DNA of 11,998 bases from assembly GCA_958417755.1 (NCBI GenBank), contig CATZDY010000081.1, positions 1 through 11,998 on the forward strand. Reading direction: 5' to 3'. The translations under genes and the position numbers were made by a program. Below the pieces are notes generated by a model that saw only the letters and a list, made by a program, of their open reading frames with translations, ran no database searches and was not told the origin of the DNA. Numbering within the stretch: the first letter of the stretch is position 1; each line of letters starts with the position of its first letter. Source of the DNA: an uncultured Peptococcaceae bacterium (GTDB lineage Bacteria; Bacillota; Desulfotomaculia; Desulfotomaculales; Desulfocucumaceae). This document shows positions 6,286-11,998 of this stretch, piece after piece.

Positions 6286-7752
6286 TTATTTCTTATATTC
6301 TGTTACACCATGTTGATCCATCCATTTTCGTTTATGGTCCATCAAAAATTGAATGTCTTTGTCTGTTTTTCCCTTTAATTGATGCAAAATTTGTTGTAAA
6401 TCATATAAATCATTATAGGCCAAATAAGGATAATCCTCTCCAAAGTGGGTCCCATCTTTCAGTAAACCATAAACCAAATTCCCATCAGGCAAAAGCCATT
6501 CTTGGCGGCTTAATTTAATGCCCCATAACATTGTATCAGCCATTTGTTCGTATTTTTCTATCCCAGTGATATTAAATAATTCATATAAGTATATGATTTC
6601 CATGGTATGGTGATTTAAAGACACATGGGTTGTTGTCCCAGATGTAGGATGCCAATAATCCTCCACCAGCCAGCCTTCTGTACCATTGCTTCCCAGACGA
6701 CTAAAATGGTGATTGGTAGCATGGCGCAATAAAAATTCACCGTATTGTTGGGAACTGGTCAAGAATTCTGCAATGGCAAATTTTTTATAAGCCAATAAAT
6801 AGGTGTGGGCTAGTTCAGTGTTAAAACGCGTGTCGTAAAAACCGCCATCCATATCATAATTATCTTTTAGCATACCACTTTCAGCATAAGTTGGCCAAAA
6901 GCCGTCCTTATTTTGCTGAGGACGCATGATATCCAACATGGCAATGCTTAAATCCGTGGCTGCCCGCCAATTATCATTTTTTAAAAAACCTGTAACCACA
7001 TAGGGTGAAGGCATGAGATAGAAATAATTAGCCCCAGTGGGATAATAACTATCAGGACAAAAATAATAATATCCCTCATAACAAAAACGACTGTCATCAT
7101 TGAGTAAATAGCGTGTCCATACCTTTTGCGTTGTCTGTTGGGTCCAGTTGACCAAAGCTCCATTGGATTGTAAAAGCCAATATTCAATTTGGGTTTGCGC
7201 CTTGGGCACGCTTTGTATACTAAATTGATAGCTGTTTTCATTTTGTTCCAGCACAATATAGCCATCATCCCCAGGCATATATTCCAAACACTGATTTTCC
7301 CTTGGTTGATAAGCCATGGGTTGACTTAAAATTAAATAAGTATTCTGGGTATCATCTTCAATGGTAATAAATAAAGTCTGTTGAGGGAGTTTTCCAGGTT
7401 GTAAACTTTTTTCAATCCATTTTTTTTGGTCAGCATCATAGTAGCGAAGTTTTCCCCTGTTGCCAGGGTACTCTTTTACGTATAATTCTGTTTTATCCTT
7501 GTCCTTGGTAAAAGCAATTCGTTCCTGGGTAAAAATATCCCCATTAGGAAATTGATAGTTCCGGCTATCCTTAAGGGCATCTGGGCCCTTGCTTTGCTGT
7601 TCTTGTATATTGATGGTACCAAGATTACTTGCCAGCGAAGTTTTTTCCTCTGCCTGTAATTCCCAATTTAAAGATGCAGATTTTGTGATTTGCCAATAAA
7701 CCAACCAGCTTATTAGCCCCAAAATGATTAGGCCCAGTATTATTTTTTTCAT
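6286..7752 (-). CDS. Membrane-anchored protein with alpha/alpha-toroid-like (glucuronyl C5-epimerase C-like) domain
   Basis: A 488-residue protein with one N-terminal membrane segment (about 4-21) and the rest predicted outside the cell. Residues 30-230 are beta-rich. Residues 235-480 contain the motifs YYPTGANYFYLMPSPYV (236-252), LDIMRPQQNKDGFWPTY (273-289), GGFYDTRFNTELAHTYLLAY (303-322) and SLNHHTMEIIYLYELF (378-393), a helical aromatic-rich pattern like six-hairpin glycosidases and the C-terminal domain of D-glucuronyl C5-epimerase. An enzyme or binding protein for cell-surface polysaccharide is therefore likely, but the family assignment is by resemblance only. The start is weak: no Shine-Dalgarno lies next to ATG 7752, and an in-frame stop lies 33-35 nt upstream. 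A 6-codon ORF (7769-7749) ends in ATGA overlap with this start. Its own terminator follows. Confidence 0.7.
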   Translation of the reverse strand: MKKIILGLIILGLISWLVYWQITKSASLNWELQAEEKTSLASNLGTINIQEQQSKGPDALKDSRNYQFPNGDIFTQERIAFTKDKDKTELYVKEYPGNRGKLRYYDADQKKWIEKSLQPGKLPQQTLFITIEDDTQNTYLILSQPMAYQPRENQCLEYMPGDDGYIVLEQNENSYQFSIQSVPKAQTQIEYWLLQSNGALVNWTQQTTQKVWTRYLLNDDSRFCYEGYYYFCPDSYYPTGANYFYLMPSPYVVTGFLKNDNWRAATDLSIAMLDIMRPQQNKDGFWPTYAESGMLKDNYDMDGGFYDTRFNTELAHTYLLAYKKFAIAEFLTSSQQYGEFLLRHATNHHFSRLGSNGTEGWLVEDYWHPTSGTTTHVSLNHHTMEIIYLYELFNITGIEKYEQMADTMLWGIKLSRQEWLLPDGNLVYGLLKDGTHFGEDYPYLAYNDLYDLQQILHQLKGKTDKDIQFLMDHKRKWMDQHGVTEYKK

Positions 7753-7938
7753 AGGATAAACAATTCCATTGGTTTATACTTTCACTCCTTAATAAGATAG
7801 TGATACTAACTCTTAATAAAGACAATTTTAAAGTATAAATTGTTTCATACAATATTGCTGATAAGAAAATAAGTTTTCATCATGGTGATATGTTGGTTCA
7901 TATATTTTAGGCGATATACGGCCAAAAAGCACGTTATT
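7753..7938 (-). promoter_or_regulatory. Intergenic region upstream of the 488-residue protein, possible promoter and dyad
   Basis: It contains a possible minus-strand promoter, TTGTAT (7852-7847), 16 nt, TAAAAT (7830-7825), overlapped by a dyad ATTGT/ACAAT (7839-7843 and 7849-7853). AAGGAG (7790-7785) lies 15 nt before the ATG of the 6-codon ORF at 7769. No convincing terminator for the DUF5714 gene is seen, so read-through is possible. Confidence 0.35.
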
Positions 7939-8649
7939 TTATCCAGAAACAGGAAAGAAAGGACAATGTTTACCTCGGCATTCTTTGTTATAGGGAAAAT
8001 GGCTGCAATGAATGGATTGTGGTTTTCCCAAGTGCAAATTCCACTGGTCTTGGGCAAAAGTCATGGCTTTCTGTAACGCAAGAAAAGTATTGCGTTTACA
8101 ACAACGGGGCCCCCCATGGAGGGCGATTTGATGTAATACTTGGGATGTGATGAGATTGGCCTGGCTCCATTCCTTTTGGGATATAGGGGTTGCCTTTAGC
8201 CAAAGGCTGGCGAAAATACCTGTGCCCACTGCTGCGCCACAAGCTCCGTAAAAACCGCAAAAACCTCCCAATACATGTTGGGCTCGTTTTTGGGCTTCTT
8301 GCAGAATTTGGGGTAGGGTATGGCAACGTTCCTTTGTTTGTTGATATGCTGTGGTAAGCAAGACAGCAGGAACAAGGTAATGGTGTTCTGGACCATGCAT
8401 GTGCATAGACGGGTGGGCCATTATATTAAGGGCCATGGAAATGGGATCAAGGGATGAGTTGCCAAGACAATAAGTGGTAATGAGCTCCCTTGCTGATGCT
8501 GTGTGGCAGGAATCGCATATATAATGGCCCGCTGCACAAAGGGCATTGGTAGCATAAGTTTGTTGGCAATAATGGCATTTCGCCTTTTGGGCCTTTGCGC
8601 CATAGATTAACTCCTGTCCACAAACCAGGCAATTGTTTTTGTTTTCCAT
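7939..8649 (-). CDS. DUF5714 domain-containing cysteine-rich protein
   Basis: A 236-residue soluble protein with 16 cysteines. The N-terminus holds a zinc-ribbon-like set: CLVC (7-10), CHYC (25-28), C38 and CDSC (45-48). The DUF5714 core follows, with HMHGPEHHYLVPAVLL (83-98), GGFCGFYGACGAAVGTGI (128-145) and GGPRCCKRNT (179-188), and it ends with cysteines in HCSHFPYNKECRGKHC (214-229), which may form another metal site. The family is found in methanogens and anaerobic Firmicutes, often in methyl- or corrinoid-related neighbourhoods as I recall; no reaction is known. Conserved His and Cys suggest a metal or Fe-S centre. ATG 8649 has AAAGGA upstream. It lies 58 nt downstream of acuA with no clear terminator, so co-transcription is plausible. 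Confidence 0.8.
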   Translation of the reverse strand: MENKNNCLVCGQELIYGAKAQKAKCHYCQQTYATNALCAAGHYICDSCHTASARELITTYCLGNSSLDPISMALNIMAHPSMHMHGPEHHYLVPAVLLTTAYQQTKERCHTLPQILQEAQKRAQHVLGGFCGFYGACGAAVGTGIFASLWLKATPISQKEWSQANLITSQVLHQIALHGGPRCCKRNTFLALQKAMTFAQDQWNLHLGKPQSIHCSHFPYNKECRGKHCPFFPVSG

Positions 8650-8707
8650 GGCTACGATCCTTTCAATTGATTCTGCTATTTTTTAGCGCAAAAAAGGATT
8701 TATCTTT

Positions 8708-9331
8708 TTAATCAACTAAGGATTTTTGATAGGTGAGTGCTTCAAAAGCATCACAATAGGTCTGATTGACTGCTGAGCCAAAGCGAACCATCAGCATGTT
8801 AGCAGGATGTTCGAGAATATCTGGGTCATCAGTTCTTCTTTTTCGAAAGTGAACAGTACCAAATAATTTGGCTAACATTTTTTGATATGCCAAAACGTTT
8901 AAACCACTGTTTTTTAAGTCCCAATGCCAGAAAAATTCCGTGGAAATAACAATATATTCTTCCATGATGGGATTTTGAAAAGCCAATCGCAAAAGGTTGG
9001 TGGCAATTCCTAATTTTTTATAAGTTTGGCTTACTTCAATGGCGCCTAATTCCATCATGCGAGGGTGTTTGCTCCAGCGTGAAAAGGTATGAGGATAATG
9101 AAAAATAACATACCCAATGATTTCTTGCTTGTTTCTAGCAATATAAACCAATCCTTCTGGGGCATTGGCAACCAATAGCAAAGCTTCCTTTTGTCTATCT
9201 GGTTGTCTAAAGTTGCTGAGACAATCATTCATCGTAAGGGATTGTAGTTGTTCACTTTGCATAGGACCTTCCAAATGGATTGTGCCATGAACGGTATGAA
9301 TTTCTGTTTTTGGGTTTTGATTTGTTGTCAT
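8708..9331 (-). CDS. acuA: AcuA, protein N-acetyltransferase of acetyl-CoA synthetase (GNAT)
   Basis: In Bacillus subtilis, AcuA is a GNAT enzyme that acetylates a catalytic lysine of acetyl-CoA synthetase and switches it off. The match is strong over the full length (207 versus about 210 residues): HLEGP (19-23), FRQP (41-44), PEGLVYIAR (58-66), IIGYV (71-75), RW (85-86), ELGAIEV (94-100), the acetyl-CoA loop KKLGIATNLL (105-114), EEYIVISTEFFWHWDLK (124-140), TDDPDILEHPAN (167-178) and MVRFG. The start was set at ATG 9331, preceded by GGTGGTGA; GTG 9343 lacks a ribosome binding site. Neither acuB/acuC nor the synthetase gene is nearby, unlike Bacillus. An odd 73-codon ORF ends just before the start codon. 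Regulation of acetate activation fits an anaerobe producing or using acetate. Confidence 0.9.
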   Translation of the reverse strand: MTTNQNPKTEIHTVHGTIHLEGPMQSEQLQSLTMNDCLSNFRQPDRQKEALLLVANAPEGLVYIARNKQEIIGYVIFHYPHTFSRWSKHPRMMELGAIEVSQTYKKLGIATNLLRLAFQNPIMEEYIVISTEFFWHWDLKNSGLNVLAYQKMLAKLFGTVHFRKRRTDDPDILEHPANMLMVRFGSAVNQTYCDAFEALTYQKSLVD

Positions 9332-9333
9332 TG

Positions 9334-9555
9334 TCACCACCACTGCTGGAATAGCAGTTTGTTCGTTTTTGTTGTTGCTGATGTTATGTTTTTATATGTT
9401 ATTGTATACATAATGAAGCAATATATTTGCTGAGAATAATTCGATATAAAAAAGATACAAACCATTTGTAACAAAAATAGGGAAGACAAATGGTTTTTGT
9501 ATTGCAAATTTTTCTTTATGAATGTATATAGTAAGAACATGTGAAGAAAACACAT
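9334..9555 (-). other. Possible 73-codon leader ORF upstream of acuA
   Basis: On the minus strand an ATG at 9555 follows AGAGGAGG (9564-9557) by 1-2 nt beyond the final GG, and the frame runs 73 codons to TGA (9336-9334), ending 2 nt before the acuA ATG, with the acuA ribosome binding site inside its last codons. The product would be hydrophobic, Phe/Leu/Thr/Asn-rich and end QQWW; it resembles no known protein and may be chance. The position across a terminator-like hairpin raises the possibility of a leader peptide. Another reading is that this is untranslated leader with a fortuitous frame. Confidence 0.3.
9459..9500. terminator. Terminator-like hairpin in the acuA upstream region
   Basis: AAACCATTTGT (9459-9469) pairs perfectly with ACAAATGGTTT (9486-9496) around a 16-nt loop, with a bulged extension TAC/GTA outside. 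Both strands continue T-rich: TTTTTGT on plus, and GTATCTTTTTT on minus. No plus-strand gene precedes it, so on the minus strand it would be an attenuator in the acuA leader, about 130-160 nt before the start codon. Confidence 0.55.
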
Positions 9556-9563
9556 TCCTCCTC

Positions 9564-9652
9564 TTTATAGTATAACATAGCCTTTTCTGTAAAAAAAGAG
9601 AATGTTCTAATTTTTTGCTATTTTATTATGCATGAAAAATATACTTGCTCAA
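9564..9652 (-). promoter_or_regulatory. Candidate promoters for acuA
   Basis: Two weak minus-strand candidates exist: TTGAGC (9652-9647), 18 nt, TAATAA (9628-9623); and TTTACA (9593-9588), 18 nt, TATAAA (9569-9564). The second would start transcription near 9557, removing the Shine-Dalgarno of the 73-codon ORF; the first would include it. Neither is near consensus in both boxes and spacing. Confidence 0.3.
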
Positions 9653-9829
9653 CTGAATATAAGGTTGATGATATTGATAAAAAATAGGGGTAAATGATAA
9701 GGCCATGGAAAGTCCAAGTCCGTATATAAGGCTGTATATGTATATTGAGGAGGCATTGTGTAATATTTTGATATTCATTCTGTAGGGCAGGAATTTAGAA
9801 TCATGTTGTGGAAGAACCAAGTAAAATAA

Positions 9830-9854
9830 ATGGTTTTTATGATAAATTAACCAT
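9830..9854. promoter_or_regulatory. Dyad upstream of the metallo-hydrolase gene, possible operator
   Basis: ATGGTT (9830-9835) and AACCAT (9849-9854) are inverted; inside them TTTAT (9836-9840) and ATAAA (9842-9846) are also inverted around G9841, with two extra T on one side. It ends 30 nt before the ribosome binding site GAGGGAG (9885-9891). No T run follows, so an operator is likelier than a terminator. Confidence 0.35.
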
Positions 9855-9893
9855 CATGAAAATATAGATGGATTCAGATTTAAAGAGGGAGTT

Positions 9894-10847
9894 ATGAAAG
9901 AAAAAGATATACTGAGGCTAGTAGTGCCACTGCCATATAAACAAGAAACAGTAAATTGCTATCTATTGCCAGGTAAGGATGGTTGGGATGTGATTGATAC
10001 TGGTATTCACAATGCTTTGACCCGGCAAACATGGCAATATTTTTTACAACAGCATCGGATTGATCCAGGGGAAATTCATGCTATTTATATCACCCATTAT
10101 CATCCGGAACACTATGGATTGGCTGGTTGGTTGCAGGAGCTTACCGGAGCGCCAGTATATATCCATTCGTTGGAGCAAACACAAATTGAACAGTTATGGA
10201 AAAAGGGACGGGTTTTTTTACCTGCTGTGGGGTATTTATTGCAAGAGAATGGAATGCCTGGGACCCAGGCGGTTGAAGTGGTGGAACGAACAGAGGAAAT
10301 TTTACCATTGGTGCAGCCCCATCCAGTGTTGCATTTTTTTGAGGATGAGCAGGAAATTATATTAGGCTCACATCCCTTTCGAATCATGCATACCCCTGGC
10401 CATTCAGGAGGACATTGTTGTTTTTATTGCGAGCAAGAAGGGTGGTTGTTTTCTGGCGATCATATTGTATCTCCAGGCAATGCAGGGGTATTTCTTTTAC
10501 CCACATCTAGTAACAATCCTATGGAATCTTTATTATCTTCTTTGGAGAGAATTGGTTGTTTGGGTATTCAACAAGTATTTCCTGGTCATGGAGAAATATT
10601 TACTGATTGTGCGGAAAAGGTTGATATTTTGTTAAAGCATTATAACCACTGCCTTCGCCTTGTGGAAGACTTAACGAAAAATGAAACCACTGCCTATGCC
10701 ATTTGTATGGCAATGTTTGATACCCTGGATTTACGTGTCATTTCCTTTGGTATGGCTGAAGTTTTGGCTTATTTGGCTTATTTGGAGAGCAGGGGAAGAG
10801 TGATATCCAGGCAACAAGGGGAGCATATATTTTACAAAAAAGCATAG
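9894..10847 (+). CDS. Metallo-beta-lactamase-fold hydrolase with HxHxEH motif
   Basis: A 317-residue cytoplasmic protein of the metallo-beta-lactamase superfamily, probably a hydrolase of a small thioester, ester or phosphoester. The zinc-site residues are in order: THYHPEH (67-73), H170 in TPGHSGGH, D189 in SGDH and H232 in FPGHGE. The usual HxHxDH is altered to HxHxEH: position 72 is Glu instead of the metal-binding Asp. Residues about 245-317 form a helical tail with a winged-helix-like end, as in the many bacterial hydrolases of this type with a C-terminal domain that covers the active site. ATG 9894 has GAGGGAG close upstream. It is followed after 123 nt by a sensor kinase gene; no terminator is evident between. 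The substrate is unknown. Confidence 0.87.
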   Translation: MKEKDILRLVVPLPYKQETVNCYLLPGKDGWDVIDTGIHNALTRQTWQYFLQQHRIDPGEIHAIYITHYHPEHYGLAGWLQELTGAPVYIHSLEQTQIEQLWKKGRVFLPAVGYLLQENGMPGTQAVEVVERTEEILPLVQPHPVLHFFEDEQEIILGSHPFRIMHTPGHSGGHCCFYCEQEGWLFSGDHIVSPGNAGVFLLPTSSNNPMESLLSSLERIGCLGIQQVFPGHGEIFTDCAEKVDILLKHYNHCLRLVEDLTKNETTAYAICMAMFDTLDLRVISFGMAEVLAYLAYLESRGRVISRQQGEHIFYKKA

Positions 10848-10871
10848 GTGCAAGGAAAACAAAAGCAACTA

Positions 10872-10900
10872 TTGAAGTTTCTTTTATATATTCATATAGG
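10872..10900 (+). promoter_or_regulatory. Weak candidate promoter for the sensor kinase gene
   Basis: TTGAAG (10872-10877), 17 nt, TATAGG (10895-10900): four of six matches in each box with ideal spacing, 70 nt before the kinase start. The kinase gene could also be read from upstream. Confidence 0.25.
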
Positions 10901-10970
10901 ATGAAGAACTTGAGCATGATAAAAAGTGGATGCCCATGTTTTTAGCCTAACAAAGCCCTGAATAGGATGA

Positions 10971-11998
10971 ATGGAGATGGATTTATTTTTGCACAGCAAA
11001 AAATTGCAAAAAGGGATTGTCCTGCGTAGCCTGCCCCTATATATAGCGGCCCTGGGGATTGCCCTGATTTGGCATCCTCAAGTGTGGATGGTTTGTTTGT
11101 TGTTTTTTGCCACAAGTTTATTATCACTTTTTCTCATTTTGCAATACATCAAACAACAATATAGCACTGGACCTTTGGAAGAACATCCTTTGGAACCTAC
11201 TTTGCGTATTGCGAAGGAAACATTGCCTTATTTACGTCAGGGATTGAATCAAGATACAGCGGCCAAAACAGCTGAAATCATTCAAAAGTTAACTGATGTG
11301 GCTGCTGTGGCCATTACAGATCAACAGCAAGTCTTGGCTTATATAGGCGTGGGGGCTGATCATCATAAAGCAGGCGGTCCTATTCTTACAGATGCAACTA
11401 AAATGGTTTTATCCTCTGGAGAGTTAAAAATCATTGACAGCCGTTATGGCTTGAGCTGTCCAGAAAAGGATTGTCCCTTAGAGTCTGCGGTCATTGCTCC
11501 TTTAAAGGTAAAGGGAGAAGTGGCGGGAACAGTAAAGCTTTATCAAACCAAACGAGAAGTGCTTTCGCCCAATGTGGTTAAACTTGTGAATGCAGTGGCT
11601 CAGCTGTTGAGTCTACAAATGGAGCTAGCCCAATTGGATAGACAAGTACAATTGGTAACAAAAGCGGAGTTAGATGCGTTGCAGTCGCAGATTAACCCGC
11701 ATTTTCTATTTAATACATTGAATACCATTATTATGTTTATCCGCACGAATCCTGAAACAGCCCGACGTTTGTTGATTCGCTTGGCTGCTTTTTTCCGTCA
11801 TGCTTTAAAAAGACATGGTTACTTTAATTCATTGAAGGAAGAAATTGAATATCTCAATACATATATTATCCTTGAAAAAGCTCGTTATAGAGATAAAATT
11901 AGAATTGTTAGGGAATTAGATGAAAATTTATTTGATTACCAAGTGCCTGTGTTAACCATTCAGCCTTTGGTGGAAAATGCCATAAAACATGGCATCTT
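10971..11998 (+). CDS. LytS-type sensor histidine kinase, 3' end outside window
   Basis: The open frame continues past the window end; 342 codons are visible. It is a sensor histidine kinase of the LytS/YehU (His_kinase) class that would phosphorylate a LytTR-type response regulator, probably encoded just downstream. The N-terminus has two short membrane segments (about 20-34 and 38-60) instead of the five- or six-helix LytS sensor domain. A GAF-like domain spans about 80-215, with C163 and C168 in GLSCPEKDCPLESAVIAPL. The kinase core has the phospho-acceptor H244 in QINPHFLFNTLN and the ATP-binding N-box QPLVENAIKHGI (331-342), where the window stops. ATG 10971 follows a TGA directly; the ribosome binding site (AGGA) is close and weak, and ATG 10977 is an alternative. 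The gene is intact as far as visible. Confidence 0.9.
   Translation, partial: MEMDLFLHSKKLQKGIVLRSLPLYIAALGIALIWHPQVWMVCLLFFATSLLSLFLILQYIKQQYSTGPLEEHPLEPTLRIAKETLPYLRQGLNQDTAAKTAEIIQKLTDVAAVAITDQQQVLAYIGVGADHHKAGGPILTDATKMVLSSGELKIIDSRYGLSCPEKDCPLESAVIAPLKVKGEVAGTVKLYQTKREVLSPNVVKLVNAVAQLLSLQMELAQLDRQVQLVTKAELDALQSQINPHFLFNTLNTIIMFIRTNPETARRLLIRLAAFFRHALKRHGYFNSLKEEIEYLNTYIILEKARYRDKIRIVRELDENLFDYQVPVLTIQPLVENAIKHGI

Larger units (their letters stand above)
9556..9893. other. Intergenic region between acuA leader and hydrolase gene
   Basis: About 340 AT-rich bases with no credible gene. Content: the candidate acuA promoters, alternating TATAT-type stretches near 9721-9745, an AGGAGG-like string at 9749-9755 not followed by a useful reading frame, and a dyad at 9830-9854. 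No confident plus-strand promoter was found. Confidence 0.5.

Noticed and set aside
7882..8076. Plus-strand 64-codon ORF over the 3' end of the DUF5714 gene
   Set aside because: Mostly antisense to a supported gene, no convincing ribosome binding site.
8678..8696. TTTTTT-AGCGC-AAAAAA hairpin between acuA and DUF5714 genes as terminator
   Set aside because: The stem is only A-T pairs and has no GC-rich base, so it would not be stable enough for termination.
9332..9555. T-box or known riboswitch in the acuA leader
   Set aside because: No T-box consensus (AGGGTGGNACCGCG) and no conserved core of a riboswitch class that I recognise.
9626..9820. Minus-strand 64-codon ORF in the acuA/hydrolase intergenic region
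   Set aside because: No ribosome binding site, AT-rich random-looking product and overlap with candidate promoters.

Overview
The window looks like chromosomal DNA from a low-GC Gram-positive bacterium, probably an anaerobic member of the Clostridia or a relative. It is AT-rich, has strong AGGAGG-type ribosome binding sites, intrinsic hairpin-plus-T-run terminators and lipobox-type lipoproteins. The families present (CGGC, DUF1097, DUF5714, AcuA, LytS-type kinase) fit that assignment. No rRNA, tRNA, CRISPR array or insertion sequence was found. Family names were assigned by reading the translations, not by database search.

Left part, plus strand (1-4560). A small CGGC-domain cysteine protein (25-357) ends at a clear terminator. 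After an AT-rich leader with a good sigma-A promoter (about 496-524) comes a five-gene cluster: a DUF1097 membrane protein, a nitrilase-superfamily amidohydrolase, a cytoplasmic polysaccharide-deacetylase-fold hydrolase of the PuuE / cyclic imide hydrolase type, a small MCxxC-starting protein, and a CobW/COG0523 metallochaperone GTPase. The first hydrolase type can open cyclic imides or hydantoin-like rings to half-amides, and nitrilase-family omega-amidases can remove the remaining amide. The set may therefore be a compact catabolic or detoxification operon with its own metal-delivery pair. That pathway is inference.

Middle part, minus strand (4560-9343). A bidirectional terminator separates the convergent units. 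Beyond it, read right to left, are acuA (protein acetyltransferase of acetyl-CoA synthetase), a DUF5714 cysteine-rich protein, a 488-residue membrane-anchored protein with an alpha/alpha-toroid-like C-terminal half and its own terminator, then a separate two-gene operon of lipoproteins of unknown function with a near-consensus promoter. The region upstream of acuA is unusual: a 73-codon ORF with an excellent Shine-Dalgarno spans a terminator-like hairpin and stops 2 nt before acuA.

Right part, plus strand (9894-11998). A metallo-beta-lactamase-fold hydrolase with HxHxEH instead of HxHxDH is followed by a LytS-type sensor histidine kinase that runs off the end of the window. About 560 bases between acuA and the hydrolase gene hold regulatory-looking dyads but no confident gene.
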